Source: Bacillota bacterium (GTDB lineage Bacteria > Bacillota > Clostridia > Oscillospirales > Oscillospiraceae). Taken from it: a stretch of 42,853 bases of DNA. Under the pieces are notes generated by a model. That model saw only the letters and a program-made list of their open reading frames with translations. It was not told where the DNA came from and ran no database searches. A program made the position numbers and the translations under genes. The stretch is from positions 1 to 42,853 of the forward strand of contig JAEXCS010000005.1 in the NCBI GenBank assembly GCA_023402075.1. The letters are read 5' to 3'. This document shows, in pieces, positions 8,701 to 17,097 of this stretch. Position 1 is the first letter of the stretch. Each line of letters starts with the position of its first letter.

Positions 8701-9778
8701 GCTCCGGGTCCACAAAGGTCTGAAACCGGTCGGTAATCTCCCCGTTTTTCAGCACCACCGCGCCGATTTCCGTAATTGCCTCCCGCATCACCTTGAGACC
8801 CGTGGTTTCAATGTCAAAGCACACAAACTCTCCGTCAAGCGGGCAGTCCTGCAATCCATGGACAGCCACCCGGTCGTCCAGATTGTTGATGAAATACCCC
8901 TCCATGCCGTAGAGAATCTTGATTTTATCCCCGGCGGCGTGCCACGCGTCCGGAAAGGACTGGGCCACGCCATGGTCCGTGATGGCAATGGCGGGGTGAC
9001 CCCAGCGGATGGCCTGCCGCACCACTTCCTGCGGGTCGGTCAGCGCGTCCATGCTGCTCATGCGGGTGTGCAGATGCAGCTCCACCCGCTTTACCTCGGC
9101 GGTATCCTCCCGCTCCTTGTGCGCGGCGGCACGGATAAGGAAGGGGGCCATCTGAATGTCCTTCCCGTCCCAGGTTGGCTCCATTTTTCCCTGCACCGCC
9201 ACCCACATACCCGGCTTCAGCTTTCCGTCCAGCTTTCTGGCCTCGGCGGCGGTGAGATTTTTCTGCACCGTCAGGGACCCGGTATAGTCTGTCAAATCCA
9301 TGCTCATGCGCCACAGTCCGGGGCGGCGTGTCTCCCGGCACTCAAAAGCGAAAATCTTGCCGATGACAGTGGCCTTTCCGGTTTTCAGGTCCAGCGACCC
9401 TACGGGTACGGTTTTTCCAATAGGCTTTTTCTCTCCGTAAAACACCTCGCCCACGGCCCCGTCCCGTTTCTTCTCCGCGCCCCGTCCTCCGTCTGACCCG
9501 GCTTGAGACGCACCCTGCGTTTTTTCCCGCGCCGGCTCTATCGGGCAGCACGCACAGGAAATCCGCGCGTCGGCAAAGCCGTATGCCGTGCAGAGTTCCT
9601 GCCCCAGTGCCCGGATTTCCTCTCCGCCCAGTTCCGCCCGGGTTTCCATTTGCAGTTCAATCGTACGCGCTGCCCTGTCGATGGCCGCACCGACCAGCAT
9701 GGCCCCGTCCAGCTTCGCCCGCAGGGGCGGAAGCGGCCTCAAGTCCGGAAATATGTTGGAAAATGCAATTTTTGACAT
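5768..9778 (-). CDS. polC: DNA polymerase III alpha subunit, Gram-positive PolC type
   Basis: The replicative polymerase of low-GC Gram-positives, with built-in proofreading. Domains in order: a variable N-terminal region with a Gly/Lys/Ala-rich linker (about 80-115); an OB fold (about 130-220); a PHP domain starting at VELHLHTRMS (about 230); an inserted DnaQ-like 3'-5' exonuclease starting at FVCFDIETTGL (about 316); the polymerase core with GSRGSVGSS (about 780); a four-cysteine zinc module CPKC...CPVCGEKC (about 808-840); and the catalytic PDIDLNFSG (about 860). Length is 1336 residues, somewhat shorter than Bacillus PolC (about 1440), mostly at the N-terminus. The start is taken as ATG 9778; TTG 9790 is also possible. 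It is the last gene of the pyrH-to-polC operon. Confidence 0.96.
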   Translation of the reverse strand: MSKIAFSNIFPDLRPLPPLRAKLDGAMLVGAAIDRAARTIELQMETRAELGGEEIRALGQELCTAYGFADARISCACCPIEPAREKTQGASQAGSDGGRGAEKKRDGAVGEVFYGEKKPIGKTVPVGSLDLKTGKATVIGKIFAFECRETRRPGLWRMSMDLTDYTGSLTVQKNLTAAEARKLDGKLKPGMWVAVQGKMEPTWDGKDIQMAPFLIRAAAHKEREDTAEVKRVELHLHTRMSSMDALTDPQEVVRQAIRWGHPAIAITDHGVAQSFPDAWHAAGDKIKILYGMEGYFINNLDDRVAVHGLQDCPLDGEFVCFDIETTGLKVMREAITEIGAVVLKNGEITDRFQTFVDPERRLTPEIIGLTGITDEMLRGAPKLKDALADFLKFVDGRPLAAHNAEFDIGFIREGCKKTGLTFQATYIDSLILAQNLLPKLNKYKLDIVAEELDLPAFNHHRASDDAATVGYMLIPFFDMLKKKDVFNLQGINPEMEKLRPLGSKSNRFPKHIILLAKNKVGLKNLYKIISASNLNYFKRVPTVPKTLLNQHREGIIVGAACEAGELFRAVADHKDWDELRRIASYYDYLEIQPVCNNMFMLRNGDVQSEEDLRELNRTIVRLGEELGKPVCATGDVHFREPEDEVYRHILLASKKFPDADASLPIYFKTTDEMLAEFSYLGKEKAFEVVVSNPRAVADSVEKFELLPKDLYPPRLENSEEDLNRMVWEKARELYGEDLPPLVEDRLKVELGGILGKYDVVYMSAQKLVQRSLENGYLVGSRGSVGSSLVAYMSGITEVNSLPPHYRCPKCKHVEFIQDGSYGCGADMPDKDCPVCGEKCVKDGFDIPFETFLGFGGGKVPDIDLNFSGEYQAKAHRHAIEMFGEKQVFRAGTIGTLAEKTAFGMVKKYLEETGVTAGRAEENRLTVGCVGVRRTTGQHPGGLVVVPDDLEIEDFCPVQHPADDPESDIITTHFEYHCMEANLLKLDMLGHDDPTMVRMMEDLTGVDPRSIPLDDEDTMSIFISSKILGYEHDDVVGETGAVAIPEFNTRFTRQMLVDTRPKDFNTLVRLSGFSHGTDVWLGNARDLILDGTASVLETVGCRDDIMLYLISMGVDAELSFKIMESVRKGKVKKGGFPDGWVDIMREHDIPEWYIDSLAKIGYLFPKAHAVAYVMMAFRIAWYKVHEPLAFYATFFTVRAKAFDAEYCCAGMDAVKRKIREIENNKDATAVEQDLMTTLEVCYEFYLRGFHFDTISIYESEATKFKVTENGLLPPFAAVRGLGETAAADTVEKRKGKSFISIEEFSMCCSKLSKTHIEQLKKLGAFAGMAETSQITLF

Positions 9779-9841
9779 AGTTTCTCTCAATCCTAACCCG
9801 CTCTCAATGTATCGTCCAAACCGCCGGCTTCCCCGCGATTT

Positions 9842-10879
9842 TTACAGCTTCTCAATCTCCTCCATCAATGCGTCCACCAGCCGCTCCTGCGGAACCTTGC
9901 AGAGAACCTCTCCCTTTCGGAAAAGCAGGCCCTCCCCGTCTCCTCCCGCGATGCCGATGTCGGCGGCTGCGGCCTCCCCGGGGCCGTTGACGGCGCAGCC
10001 CATCACCGCCACGGTAATGGGCTTGCGGCAGCCGTCCAGCCGCCGCTCCACTTCCTCCGCCAGAGGAATCAAATCAATGCGCGTCCGCCCGCAGGTGGGA
10101 CAGGCGATCAGGTTCACGCCGTCATGGCGCAGCCCCGCCGCCCGGAGAATTTTTTTCGCCGCGTAAATCTCCTCCACCGGGTCCGCCGTCAGCGTCACCC
10201 GGATGGTATCTCCAATGCCCATACACAGCAGCCCGCCGATACCCATGGCAGACTTAACCAGCCCCATGGACGGCGTTCCCGCCTCGGTAACGCCAAGGTG
10301 CAGGGGATACTCCGTCCGCTCCGCAAGCAGCCGGTAGGCCGCAATGGTCAGCGGCACGTCGGAGCATTTCACGGAAATGCAGATGTCGTCAAAGTCAAAC
10401 CGGTTCAGCAGCGCCGTGTGGCCCAGCGCGCTTTCCACCAGCGCCTCCGCCGTCACACCGCCGTATTTTGCCCGCAGCTCCCGCTCCAACGACCCGCCGT
10501 TCACGCCGATGCGGATGGGAATGCGCTTCCGGCGGCAGATATCCGCCACCGCCTTCACCTTTTCCGCTCCGCCGATATTGCCGGGATTGATGCGAATGGC
10601 GTCAATTCCCCGCTCCGCGCACTCCAGTGCAAATTTGTAGTTGAAGTGAATGTCGGCGATGAGCGGAATAGAAATCTGCTCTTTAATTTTGCCCACAGCC
10701 TCCGCCGCCGCCCTGTCGGGAATGGCCACCCGAATCAACTCGCACCCGGCATTCTCCAGCGCCTTGATTTGGGCCACCGTGGCGGCCACGTCGTCGGTTT
10801 TCGTGTTGCACATGGACTGAATGGTGACGCTTGCGCCGCCGCCCACAGGCACAGTGCCCACCAGTAATTGCTTTGTCAT
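9842..10879 (-). CDS. ispG: 4-hydroxy-3-methylbut-2-enyl diphosphate synthase (flavodoxin-type IspG/GcpE)
   Basis: IspG makes HMBPP from methylerythritol cyclodiphosphate in the MEP isoprenoid pathway, using a 4Fe-4S cluster. The 345-residue protein shows the family start VGGGASVTIQSMCNT, the TIM-barrel motif ADIHFNYKFALE, and the cluster cysteines in ACPTCGRT and GCAVNGPGEA near the C-terminus. ATG 10879 follows GGGAG at about five bases. It sits 14 bases behind rseP and 63 bases ahead of polC, in an operon that also carries dxr (the same pathway), uppS and cdsA. This fits joint supply of isoprenoid lipid carriers. Confidence 0.95.
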   Translation of the reverse strand: MTKQLLVGTVPVGGGASVTIQSMCNTKTDDVAATVAQIKALENAGCELIRVAIPDRAAAEAVGKIKEQISIPLIADIHFNYKFALECAERGIDAIRINPGNIGGAEKVKAVADICRRKRIPIRIGVNGGSLERELRAKYGGVTAEALVESALGHTALLNRFDFDDICISVKCSDVPLTIAAYRLLAERTEYPLHLGVTEAGTPSMGLVKSAMGIGGLLCMGIGDTIRVTLTADPVEEIYAAKKILRAAGLRHDGVNLIACPTCGRTRIDLIPLAEEVERRLDGCRKPITVAVMGCAVNGPGEAAAADIGIAGGDGEGLLFRKGEVLCKVPQERLVDALMEEIEKL

Positions 10880-10893
10880 CGGTACTCCCTCCC

Positions 10894-11964
10894 TCAGCCA
10901 AACAGCCGGGAAACGTCGTGAAGCGTCACAATCAGCATAAAGCCCAGCAGTACCACCAGACCACCGTAATTGATGGCGTTTTCGTATTTTTCAGGAATGC
11001 GTTTTTTAAAGAGCGCCATGGCAATGGCGTCCACCGTTAAAAACAGCACCCGCCCGCCGTCCAGCGCCGGAAGAGGCAAAAGATTCATCACCGCCAGATT
11101 CACAACGATCAGCGCTGTGAAAAAGAGAATGTTGTCCAGCGCGTCCCGGGCGCTTTCCGATGCCTGCCCCACCTGCGTAATGGTGGAGACGATGCCTACC
11201 GGGCCGCTCATATCCTTGAGCCCCGCATCTCCTCGTGCCAGCATCTGAAGGCTGATGCGCACCGTCCGCACGAAATCCACGGTGTTATACCATGCGATTT
11301 TCACCTTGCCCAGCCCCGTGGCGGGTACGGCTTCGTTGCCGTAGAAAAAGCCGTAGCCCAGATAGGGCTTGCCGTCCTGCCCGGTGCAGGTTTGCAGGGG
11401 AATCCCTGTGAGGGACACCTTCTCCCCGTCCCGCAGCACAGTCACGGCCAGCTTCTCTTTCCCGGCGTTCACCCGCATCAAAAGAGCCACGTCGCCGCTG
11501 ACATAAATCCGCTCTCCATTGATAGACCAAAGCTGATCGCCTGCTTGCAGCGTCTCCTCCCCGGCGGCGGTAAACTCCGGTGCTACTCCGGCCACGGTTG
11601 GCACATAAAACGCCTCGGCTCCGGAGTAGAGAATCAGCAGAATCAAAAAGCCCGTCAGGAAATTGGAGAGAGAACCCGCCACGAAAATAAAAACCTGCTT
11701 CCAATAGCCCTGCCGGGTAATGGCCCGGGGATTCTCCGAATCCTCATCCTCTCCCTCCATGGCGCAGTAACCGCCCACAGGGAGAATACGGAGGGAATAC
11801 TGCGTCTCTCCCCGCTGTCTTTTGAACAGGGCCGGGCCCATGCCAATGGAAAACTCGTTGACCTGCACGCCGCAGGCCTTGGCGGCCAGAAAGTGCCCCA
11901 GCTCGTGGAGCGCGATGAGCACGCCAAACATGAGAATCGCCGCGAGAATGTAGACAATTGTCAT
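10894..11964 (-). CDS. rseP: RIP metalloprotease, site-2 protease family (RseP/RasP-like)
   Basis: An intramembrane zinc protease (M50) of 356 residues that cuts membrane-bound anti-sigma factors and leftover signal peptides. The zinc motif HELGH lies in the first membrane helix (LIALHELGHFLAAK, about residues 16-29). A PDZ domain follows a second helix (GDQLWSINGERI, about 140-200), and the third metal-ligand motif NLLPLPALDGGR is near residue 300. Final helices end at LFG. AGGAGTATTT precedes ATG 11964. The position between dxr and ispG is the usual Firmicutes arrangement (dxr-rasP). Confidence 0.93.
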   Translation of the reverse strand: MTIVYILAAILMFGVLIALHELGHFLAAKACGVQVNEFSIGMGPALFKRQRGETQYSLRILPVGGYCAMEGEDEDSENPRAITRQGYWKQVFIFVAGSLSNFLTGFLILLILYSGAEAFYVPTVAGVAPEFTAAGEETLQAGDQLWSINGERIYVSGDVALLMRVNAGKEKLAVTVLRDGEKVSLTGIPLQTCTGQDGKPYLGYGFFYGNEAVPATGLGKVKIAWYNTVDFVRTVRISLQMLARGDAGLKDMSGPVGIVSTITQVGQASESARDALDNILFFTALIVVNLAVMNLLPLPALDGGRVLFLTVDAIAMALFKKRIPEKYENAINYGGLVVLLGFMLIVTLHDVSRLFG

Positions 11965-12026
11965 AAATACTCCTAACTAAACTGTTCCGATGCCGCCCTT
12001 GCGGCGTTTCTCGTCTTCGGGACGCT

Positions 12027-13172
12027 TCACTGCGAAAGAACCGCCCGCCGCGCATCGGCGTCCGCTTTCAGAATATCCGAAAGCGTGGGATGATATACCA
12101 CCGGGACAGCCTTCCGCGCTTTTTTCACCAGACGGGAAATGTCATTGAAGCCAATTTTCTCCTGCAAGAACAGGCCCACCGCTTCTTCGCCCGCTCCGTT
12201 TAAAACGGCGCAGGCGGTGCCGCCCTCTTCCGCAGCGGCCTCTGCCAGCGCGAAGCAGGGAAACGCCTCCCGATCCGGCGCCGCAAAGGTGAGGGGTGGG
12301 CAGGTCAAAAGGTCCAGTGGCTCCGCAGGATTATCCCCCCGCCGGGGATAGGTAAACGCATAGCGGATGGGAAGGCGCATGTCCGCTGTCCCAAGCTGGG
12401 CCAGCACTGCTCCATCCCGATATTCCACCAGAGAGTGAACAATACTCTGCCGGTGAATCAGCACATCCACCTGAGAAAGCGGCAGGCGGTAAAGGCGCAT
12501 AGCCTCGATGACCTCCAGCCCCTTGTTCATCAGCGTTGCGCAGTCCACCGTAATTTTCGGCCCCATTTTCCAGTTGGGATGGCGCAAGGCGTCCTGCTTC
12601 GTCATGCCCTCAAGCTCTGCAAAGCTTTTCCCGTAAAACGGCCCGCCGGAGCAGGTCAGTAACAGGCGCTTCACTTCCCGCCGGTCTTCACAGCCCCGCA
12701 GGCACTGGAAAATGGCCGAGTGCTCCGAGTCCACCGGGACAATTTCCGCCCCATACCGGTCCGCCGCGTCCATCACCAACTCCCCGGCGCACACCAGCGT
12801 TTCCTTGTTGGCAAGCGCGATGCGCTTGCCCTCTTCAATCGCGGCCAGCGTAGGCCCAAGGCCCACCATGCCCACCACGGCGGCCACCACCGTGTCCGCA
12901 CCGTCCACCGTCGCTGCCTCCAACAAGCCCTCAGGCCCGGAGACAATTTTTACATTCAAGTCTCTTACCCGGCCGCGAAACTCCTCCGCAGCCGCAGAGT
13001 CGTACAATGCCACAAGACGCGGCAGAAACTGCCGCGTCTGCCGCTCTAAAAGCTCCAGATTTCCGCCCCGGACGGCCAATGCCTCCACGCCCAGGTTCAG
13101 TTGCTCGGCCACATCCAGCGTCTGCCGCCCGATGGAGCCGGTGGAGCCCAACAGTGAAATTGTCTTTGTCAT
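12027..13172 (-). CDS. dxr: 1-deoxy-D-xylulose-5-phosphate reductoisomerase
   Basis: Dxr catalyses the NADPH-dependent step from DXP to MEP, the committed step of the MEP isoprenoid pathway. The 381-residue length is typical. The NADPH-binding start LLGSTGSIGRQTLDV is at residues 6-20. The metal/substrate region PVDSEHSAIFQCL and the active-site segment MGPKITVDCATLMNKGLEV are both present. GGTGACGG lies just before ATG 13172. It is cotranscribed with cdsA upstream and rseP downstream; an 86-base gap to cdsA contains a small CCGCATT/AATGCGG hairpin (13226-13244). Confidence 0.96.
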   Translation of the reverse strand: MTKTISLLGSTGSIGRQTLDVAEQLNLGVEALAVRGGNLELLERQTRQFLPRLVALYDSAAAEEFRGRVRDLNVKIVSGPEGLLEAATVDGADTVVAAVVGMVGLGPTLAAIEEGKRIALANKETLVCAGELVMDAADRYGAEIVPVDSEHSAIFQCLRGCEDRREVKRLLLTCSGGPFYGKSFAELEGMTKQDALRHPNWKMGPKITVDCATLMNKGLEVIEAMRLYRLPLSQVDVLIHRQSIVHSLVEYRDGAVLAQLGTADMRLPIRYAFTYPRRGDNPAEPLDLLTCPPLTFAAPDREAFPCFALAEAAAEEGGTACAVLNGAGEEAVGLFLQEKIGFNDISRLVKKARKAVPVVYHPTLSDILKADADARRAVLSQ

Positions 13173-13258
13173 ACCGTCACCGCCTTACGTCCATGCACAT
13201 GGGCAATGGACTTTTTGCAGCGTCCCCGCATTGTGCAAATGCGGACACGCCGCCTATC

Positions 13259-14137
13259 TCATAGAACGCCGATGGCCAGCCAGACAAGCGGGGCCACAAA
13301 GGTCACGCTGTCAAACCGATCCAGCACACCGCCGTGTCCGGGCAGCAGCTTTCCGTAATCTTTCACACCAAATTCCCGCTTAATCACAGAAAAGCTCAAA
13401 TCCCCGATTTGGCCCGCCGCACTGCCAAAAAGGCCCACCACAAGCACCTGCCACCAGGGCAAAAACGCTGTATCCAGCAGCCACAGCCCCACGCAATTTA
13501 CCAGCGCCAATCCAATTACGCCGCCAAGCAAGCCGCCCACGGCCCCCTCCACCGTTTTCTTAGGGCTGACGGGCGTTAGCTTGTGCCTGCCGCACAGCAT
13601 TCCCGCAAACAGGGCGAAGGTGTCGCTTCCAAAGGAAATCCCCAGCGGGACAAACACCAGTAGCCGCCCCGCTTCCTCCAGCCGCAGCAGCAGCAAACAG
13701 GAAAGCATCAGCGGAAACGCCAGCCCGGAAAAGACGGCGGCGGTTACGTCTGAAAACACAATGCGCTCCTCGGCTGTATAGTCCAGAATCGCACTAAGAA
13801 ACACCAGCAGCACAAACGCCAGCGCCAGCGTCGCCGTCAGCGGCAGGTTTTCCAGCACAGCGGGACGCGGAACGTTTGCAAAAATTTCAAGCTGCACTTT
13901 TCCGTCTCCGCCCGTGCTAAATTCTTCATAGAGAACCACCGGAACCATTGTCGCCGTCAGAACCGTCAGCCGCTGAAGCTTTTCTCCGCCCTTTTTCAAA
14001 ACAGCGCGGCTCAATTCCCACGCGCCCACGCCGCACAGAGCCATGCTCAGCGCCACAGTAGCCGCCGGCGGTGCAAAGCCCAAAACGAAAATCAGCGCCG
14101 GGATGCCGAGTACCGCCACCATCACCCGTTTGAACAT
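13259..14137 (-). CDS. cdsA: Phosphatidate cytidylyltransferase (CDP-diglyceride synthase)
   Basis: CdsA makes CDP-diacylglycerol from phosphatidate and CTP at the membrane, the branch point of phospholipid synthesis. The 292-residue protein has about eight hydrophobic helices. It carries the family signature near the C-terminus: SPKKTVEGAVGGLLGG, then GDLSFSVIKREFGVKD followed by LLPGHGGVLDRFDS. ISFGSDTFALFAG is the other conserved acidic stretch. AAGGA lies eight bases before ATG 14137. It sits 27 bases behind uppS. Confidence 0.94.
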   Translation of the reverse strand: MFKRVMVAVLGIPALIFVLGFAPPAATVALSMALCGVGAWELSRAVLKKGGEKLQRLTVLTATMVPVVLYEEFSTGGDGKVQLEIFANVPRPAVLENLPLTATLALAFVLLVFLSAILDYTAEERIVFSDVTAAVFSGLAFPLMLSCLLLLRLEEAGRLLVFVPLGISFGSDTFALFAGMLCGRHKLTPVSPKKTVEGAVGGLLGGVIGLALVNCVGLWLLDTAFLPWWQVLVVGLFGSAAGQIGDLSFSVIKREFGVKDYGKLLPGHGGVLDRFDSVTFVAPLVWLAIGVL

Positions 14138-14164
14138 ACCATCAATCCTTATCTGTGAAGCAAC

Positions 14165-14917
14165 TCACTTCACGCCGCCAAACCGGCGGTCTCTTTTCTG
14201 ATAGGCCGCCACGGCCCGGTTGATCTCTGCCTCGTCAAAGTCCGGCCAGAGGGTATCCGTGTAGTAAAATTCGGAATAGGCGCACTGCCAAAGCAGGAAA
14301 TTGCTCAGCCGCAGTTCCCCGCTGGGGCGGATAATCAGTTCTGGATCGGGAATGCCCGCGCTGTCCAGATAACCGGAAAACAAGGTGTCGTCCAGTTCCT
14401 CCGGGCTGCGCAGTCCATCTGCACAGTCGGCGGCAAAGTGCCGCGCGGCCCGCAGAATCTCATCTCGCCCGCCGTAATTCAGGCAAATATTTGCCTGAAA
14501 GGCGTCCCGCCCCAAATGCTCTGTAATTTCGTCCGTCTCCCGGGCCAATGCCCGCAGCTCGGGTGGGATGGCGGTCATGTCACCGAAAAATTTCAGCCGG
14601 ATGCTGTCCCTCTCCATGGAGTCAATGGCTTCCAGCAGATACCGCTTTAAAAGCGCCATGATGGCGCCCACCTCTGTCTCAGACCGCTTCCAGTTCTCTG
14701 TGGAAAAGGCGTACACCGTCAGATACTCAACGCCCAGGTTTTTACAGTAGGTGGCAATATCTCGAAAGGTTTCCGCCCCGGCCTTGTGCCCGGCGGTGCG
14801 GGGCAGCCCCCGCTTTTTCGCCCAGCGTCCGTTTCCGTCCATAATAATGGCAATGTGGCGGGGCAGGCGGCTTTTGTCCACCTGCCCCGCCTGCTTGCCA
14901 GAAAGTTCGTTGATCAT
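14165..14917 (-). CDS. uppS: Undecaprenyl diphosphate synthase (cis-prenyltransferase)
   Basis: UppS adds isopentenyl units to FPP to give undecaprenyl diphosphate, the lipid carrier for peptidoglycan. The catalytic loop IIMDGNGRWAKKRGLPR (about residues 24-40) has the essential Asp. The family motifs TVYAFSTENWKR and ELRLSNFLLWQCAYSE are present, and YTDTLWPDF is the usual end motif. The start is drawn at ATG 14917, which shares one base with the frr stop (TGATG). A TTG one codon upstream (14920) has slightly better spacing from AAGGAA. About 250 residues, normal size. IspG and Dxr, made from the same operon, feed its substrate pool. Confidence 0.95.
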   Translation of the reverse strand: MINELSGKQAGQVDKSRLPRHIAIIMDGNGRWAKKRGLPRTAGHKAGAETFRDIATYCKNLGVEYLTVYAFSTENWKRSETEVGAIMALLKRYLLEAIDSMERDSIRLKFFGDMTAIPPELRALARETDEITEHLGRDAFQANICLNYGGRDEILRAARHFAADCADGLRSPEELDDTLFSGYLDSAGIPDPELIIRPSGELRLSNFLLWQCAYSEFYYTDTLWPDFDEAEINRAVAAYQKRDRRFGGVK

Positions 14918-15474
14918 CAAATTGCCATCAATTCCTTTTCTTTGGCAGCAAGCATCTCCTCCAGCTTTTTACAACTGTCGTCCGTCATTTTCTGAAGGTC
15001 CTTTTCCGCCTGCTTCAAATCATCCTCGGTAATCTCCGTGGACTTTTCCAGCTTTTTAAACGCTTCCATGGCATCCCGGCGAATGTTGCGCACGGCCACT
15101 TTACCATTTTCCGCGTATTTGTGAATCTGCTTTACCAGATCCTTGCGCCGCTCCTCCGTCAACTGGGGAAAGCCCAGGCGCAGGCTCTTTCCGTCATTCT
15201 GCGGATTGATGCCAAGGTCAGAATTCTGAATGGCCTTTTCAATGGACTTCAAGGCCGAAGCGTCCCACGGCTGAATCACCAAAGACCGGGGGTCTGGCGA
15301 GGCGATGGAAGCAATCTGCTGAATGGGCGTGGGGGTTCCGTAATAATCCACGCTGATGCGGTCCAGCACGGCGGCGTTGGCCCGGCCGGCACGCACGGCG
15401 GCAAAATCTGCCGCCACGGACTCGACGCTCTTTTTCATCTTGTCCTCGTAAATCTTGTACTCCTCTTTCTGCAT
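14917..15474 (-). CDS. frr: Ribosome recycling factor
   Basis: RRF splits post-termination ribosomes together with EF-G. ATG 15474 gives 185 residues, exactly the family length, and follows AAGGAGTGA; a longer GTG start at 15516 would run into pyrH and is not favoured. Family motifs: VRAGRANAAVLDRISVDYYG near residue 28 and the C-terminal coiled helices RRDAMEAFKKLEKS...EDDLKQAEKDLQK. It sits five bases behind pyrH and is translationally coupled to uppS. The usual rpsB-tsf pair upstream of pyrH is not here. Confidence 0.97.
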   Translation of the reverse strand: MQKEEYKIYEDKMKKSVESVAADFAAVRAGRANAAVLDRISVDYYGTPTPIQQIASIASPDPRSLVIQPWDASALKSIEKAIQNSDLGINPQNDGKSLRLGFPQLTEERRKDLVKQIHKYAENGKVAVRNIRRDAMEAFKKLEKSTEITEDDLKQAEKDLQKMTDDSCKKLEEMLAAKEKELMAI

Positions 15475-15479
15475 AACGG

Positions 15480-16196
15480 TCACTCCTTCACGATCGTTCC
15501 GATTTTTTCCCCGCACACGGCGCGGATAATATTCTCAGGGTCCTTCAGGGCAAACAATAGGACGGGAATGTGGTTGTCCATGGACAGAGACGTTGCCGTG
15601 GAGTCCATCACCGTCAGGTGCTGGGCCAGCACGTCGTCATAGGTAATCGAATCGTATTTTACCGCAGAAGGGTCCTTCGCCGGGTCGGCGGAATACACAC
15701 CGTCCACATTCTTGGCAAGCAAAATCACATCCGCCCCGATTTCAGCCGCACGCAGAACGGCGGCGGTATCTGTGGAAAAATAAGGGTTTCCGGTGCCGCA
15801 GCCGAAGATCACCACACGGCCCTTTTCAAGATGCCGGATGGCTTTGGAGCGGATGTAGGGTTCTGCAAAAGACCGCATCTCCACGGCAGTCTGCACCCGA
15901 ACCTCCACGCCCCGCTGCTCCATCACATCAGCCACCGCAAGGCAGTTTAAAACTGTTGCCAGCATTCCCATGTGGTCGGCCCGGGTGCGCTCCAGCTTTC
16001 CGCCGCCGTCCTTCACGCCGCGCCAGAAGTTGCCGCCGCCCACCACGACGCCCACCTGAACGCCCATGGCGATACACCGCCCAATCACGTCACACACTCT
16101 GCCGATCACTTCAAAATCAAGACCCGTGTGCTTATCTCCGGCCAGCGCTTCCCCGCTGATTTTCAGCAGGACGCGCTTGTATACAGGTTTTGCCAT
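15480..16196 (-). CDS. pyrH: UMP kinase
   Basis: PyrH phosphorylates UMP to UDP. It is a 238-residue member of the amino-acid-kinase fold: KRVLLKISGEALAG (phosphate-binding start), VGVVVGGGNFWRG (glycine loop), RADHMGMLATVLN, and TGNPYFSTDTAAVLRA, which is diagnostic for bacterial UMP kinase. GGAGG lies eight bases before ATG 16196. It is the first gene of the long minus-strand operon, with its own promoter at 16258-16230. Confidence 0.97.
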   Translation of the reverse strand: MAKPVYKRVLLKISGEALAGDKHTGLDFEVIGRVCDVIGRCIAMGVQVGVVVGGGNFWRGVKDGGGKLERTRADHMGMLATVLNCLAVADVMEQRGVEVRVQTAVEMRSFAEPYIRSKAIRHLEKGRVVIFGCGTGNPYFSTDTAAVLRAAEIGADVILLAKNVDGVYSADPAKDPSAVKYDSITYDDVLAQHLTVMDSTATSLSMDNHIPVLLFALKDPENIIRAVCGEKIGTIVKE

Positions 16197-16229
16197 CTTG
16201 CAAACCTCCGTTGTATTTCAGATAGCGCT

Positions 16230-16258
16230 ATTCTATCAAATTTTGCAGCCTTTGGAAA
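16230..16258 (-). promoter_or_regulatory. Promoter of the pyrH-frr-uppS-cdsA-dxr-rseP-ispG-polC operon
   Basis: TTTCCA (16258-16253) and TAGAAT (16235-16230) lie on the minus strand with a 17-base spacer. The palindrome AATAGCGCTAT sits just downstream of the -10 box. Confidence 0.55.
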
Positions 16259-16281
16259 GGGGAAAAGCAAGTTTTTTCAAG

Positions 16282-16312
16282 AAAAAGCACAGGAGACTGC
16301 CGCCTCCTGTGC
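16282..16312 (-). terminator. Terminator after ysxC
   Basis: On the minus strand a 9-bp GC-rich stem (GCACAGGAG/CTCCTGTGC, 16312-16304 with 16295-16287) is followed by TTTTTC. It separates the tig-to-ysxC cluster from the pyrH promoter. A second hairpin (GCTGGC/GCCAGC) lies between it and the ysxC stop. Confidence 0.8.
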
Positions 16313-16358
16313 CGCTGGCCCGGAGAAACCCCCGTGCCAGCCCAACGCAGCCGCTATT

Positions 16359-16940
16359 TCACTTAGCGCAGGCAGCCTCCAGCAAACCGATCAGCATCTC
16401 CCGGCCTGTTCCCTTCTCCGCAGAGTAGGGAACCAGCGGCTCGTCATCCACCATTTCCAGCGTCTGGCGGATGAGCGCCAGATTCGGCTCCACCTCCCGC
16501 GCCTTCAGCTTATCCAGCTTGTTGGCCACCACAATCTCGGGGCAGCCGCTCTCCCGAAACCAGTTATGCATCGTCACATCGTCGGCGGTGGGCTTGTGGC
16601 GGGCGTCTACAATCAGAACGCCAACAGTGAGAATGTCGCCCTCATCCTGAAAATACCGCTCCATCAGGCGGCCCCACCGTTCCTTTTCCGTCCGGCTCAC
16701 CTTTGCATAGCCATATCCCGGTAAATCTACCAGCCAGGCTTTCTCGTCAACCTTAAAATAGTTAATCTGGGTGGTCTTCCCCGGCGTCGCACCCACATAG
16801 GCAAGATTCTTCCGCCCCACCAGACGGTTGATCACCGAGGACTTACCCACGTTGGACCGGCCCGCAAAGGCCATCTGGGGCATTCCGTCCCGCAGGAAAT
16901 CCTTGGGGTCGGCCGCAGAGCGGACAAATTCCGCCTTCAT
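16359..16940 (-). CDS. ysxC: Ribosome biogenesis GTP-binding protein YsxC/EngB
   Basis: An essential small GTPase for late 50S subunit assembly. G1 is GRSNVGKSS, the switch region has TPGKTTQINYF, G3 is DLPGYGYAKV (diagnostic for EngB), and G4 is NKLDKL. The start is drawn at ATG 16940 (MKAEFVRSA, 193 residues); a GTG three codons upstream is possible, and neither has a strong ribosome binding site. It follows lon by about 160 bases, as in Bacillus, where lonA-ysxC are adjacent. Confidence 0.94.
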   Translation of the reverse strand: MKAEFVRSAADPKDFLRDGMPQMAFAGRSNVGKSSVINRLVGRKNLAYVGATPGKTTQINYFKVDEKAWLVDLPGYGYAKVSRTEKERWGRLMERYFQDEGDILTVGVLIVDARHKPTADDVTMHNWFRESGCPEIVVANKLDKLKAREVEPNLALIRQTLEMVDDEPLVPYSAEKGTGREMLIGLLEAACAK

Positions 16941-17097
16941 AAAGTTCACCGGGAAATCACATCCTTGTTTTTATTTTTAAGCATGCCCTGTCGCAAGGCA
17001 CAGGGCGGAACCGGCAGCTTTGTCACCGGCCCCCGTCACGCGCGGCTCTGCCGCCCGCCGCGCCGAAGCCGCATGCGCGGCCCGGCCAAATGCATCC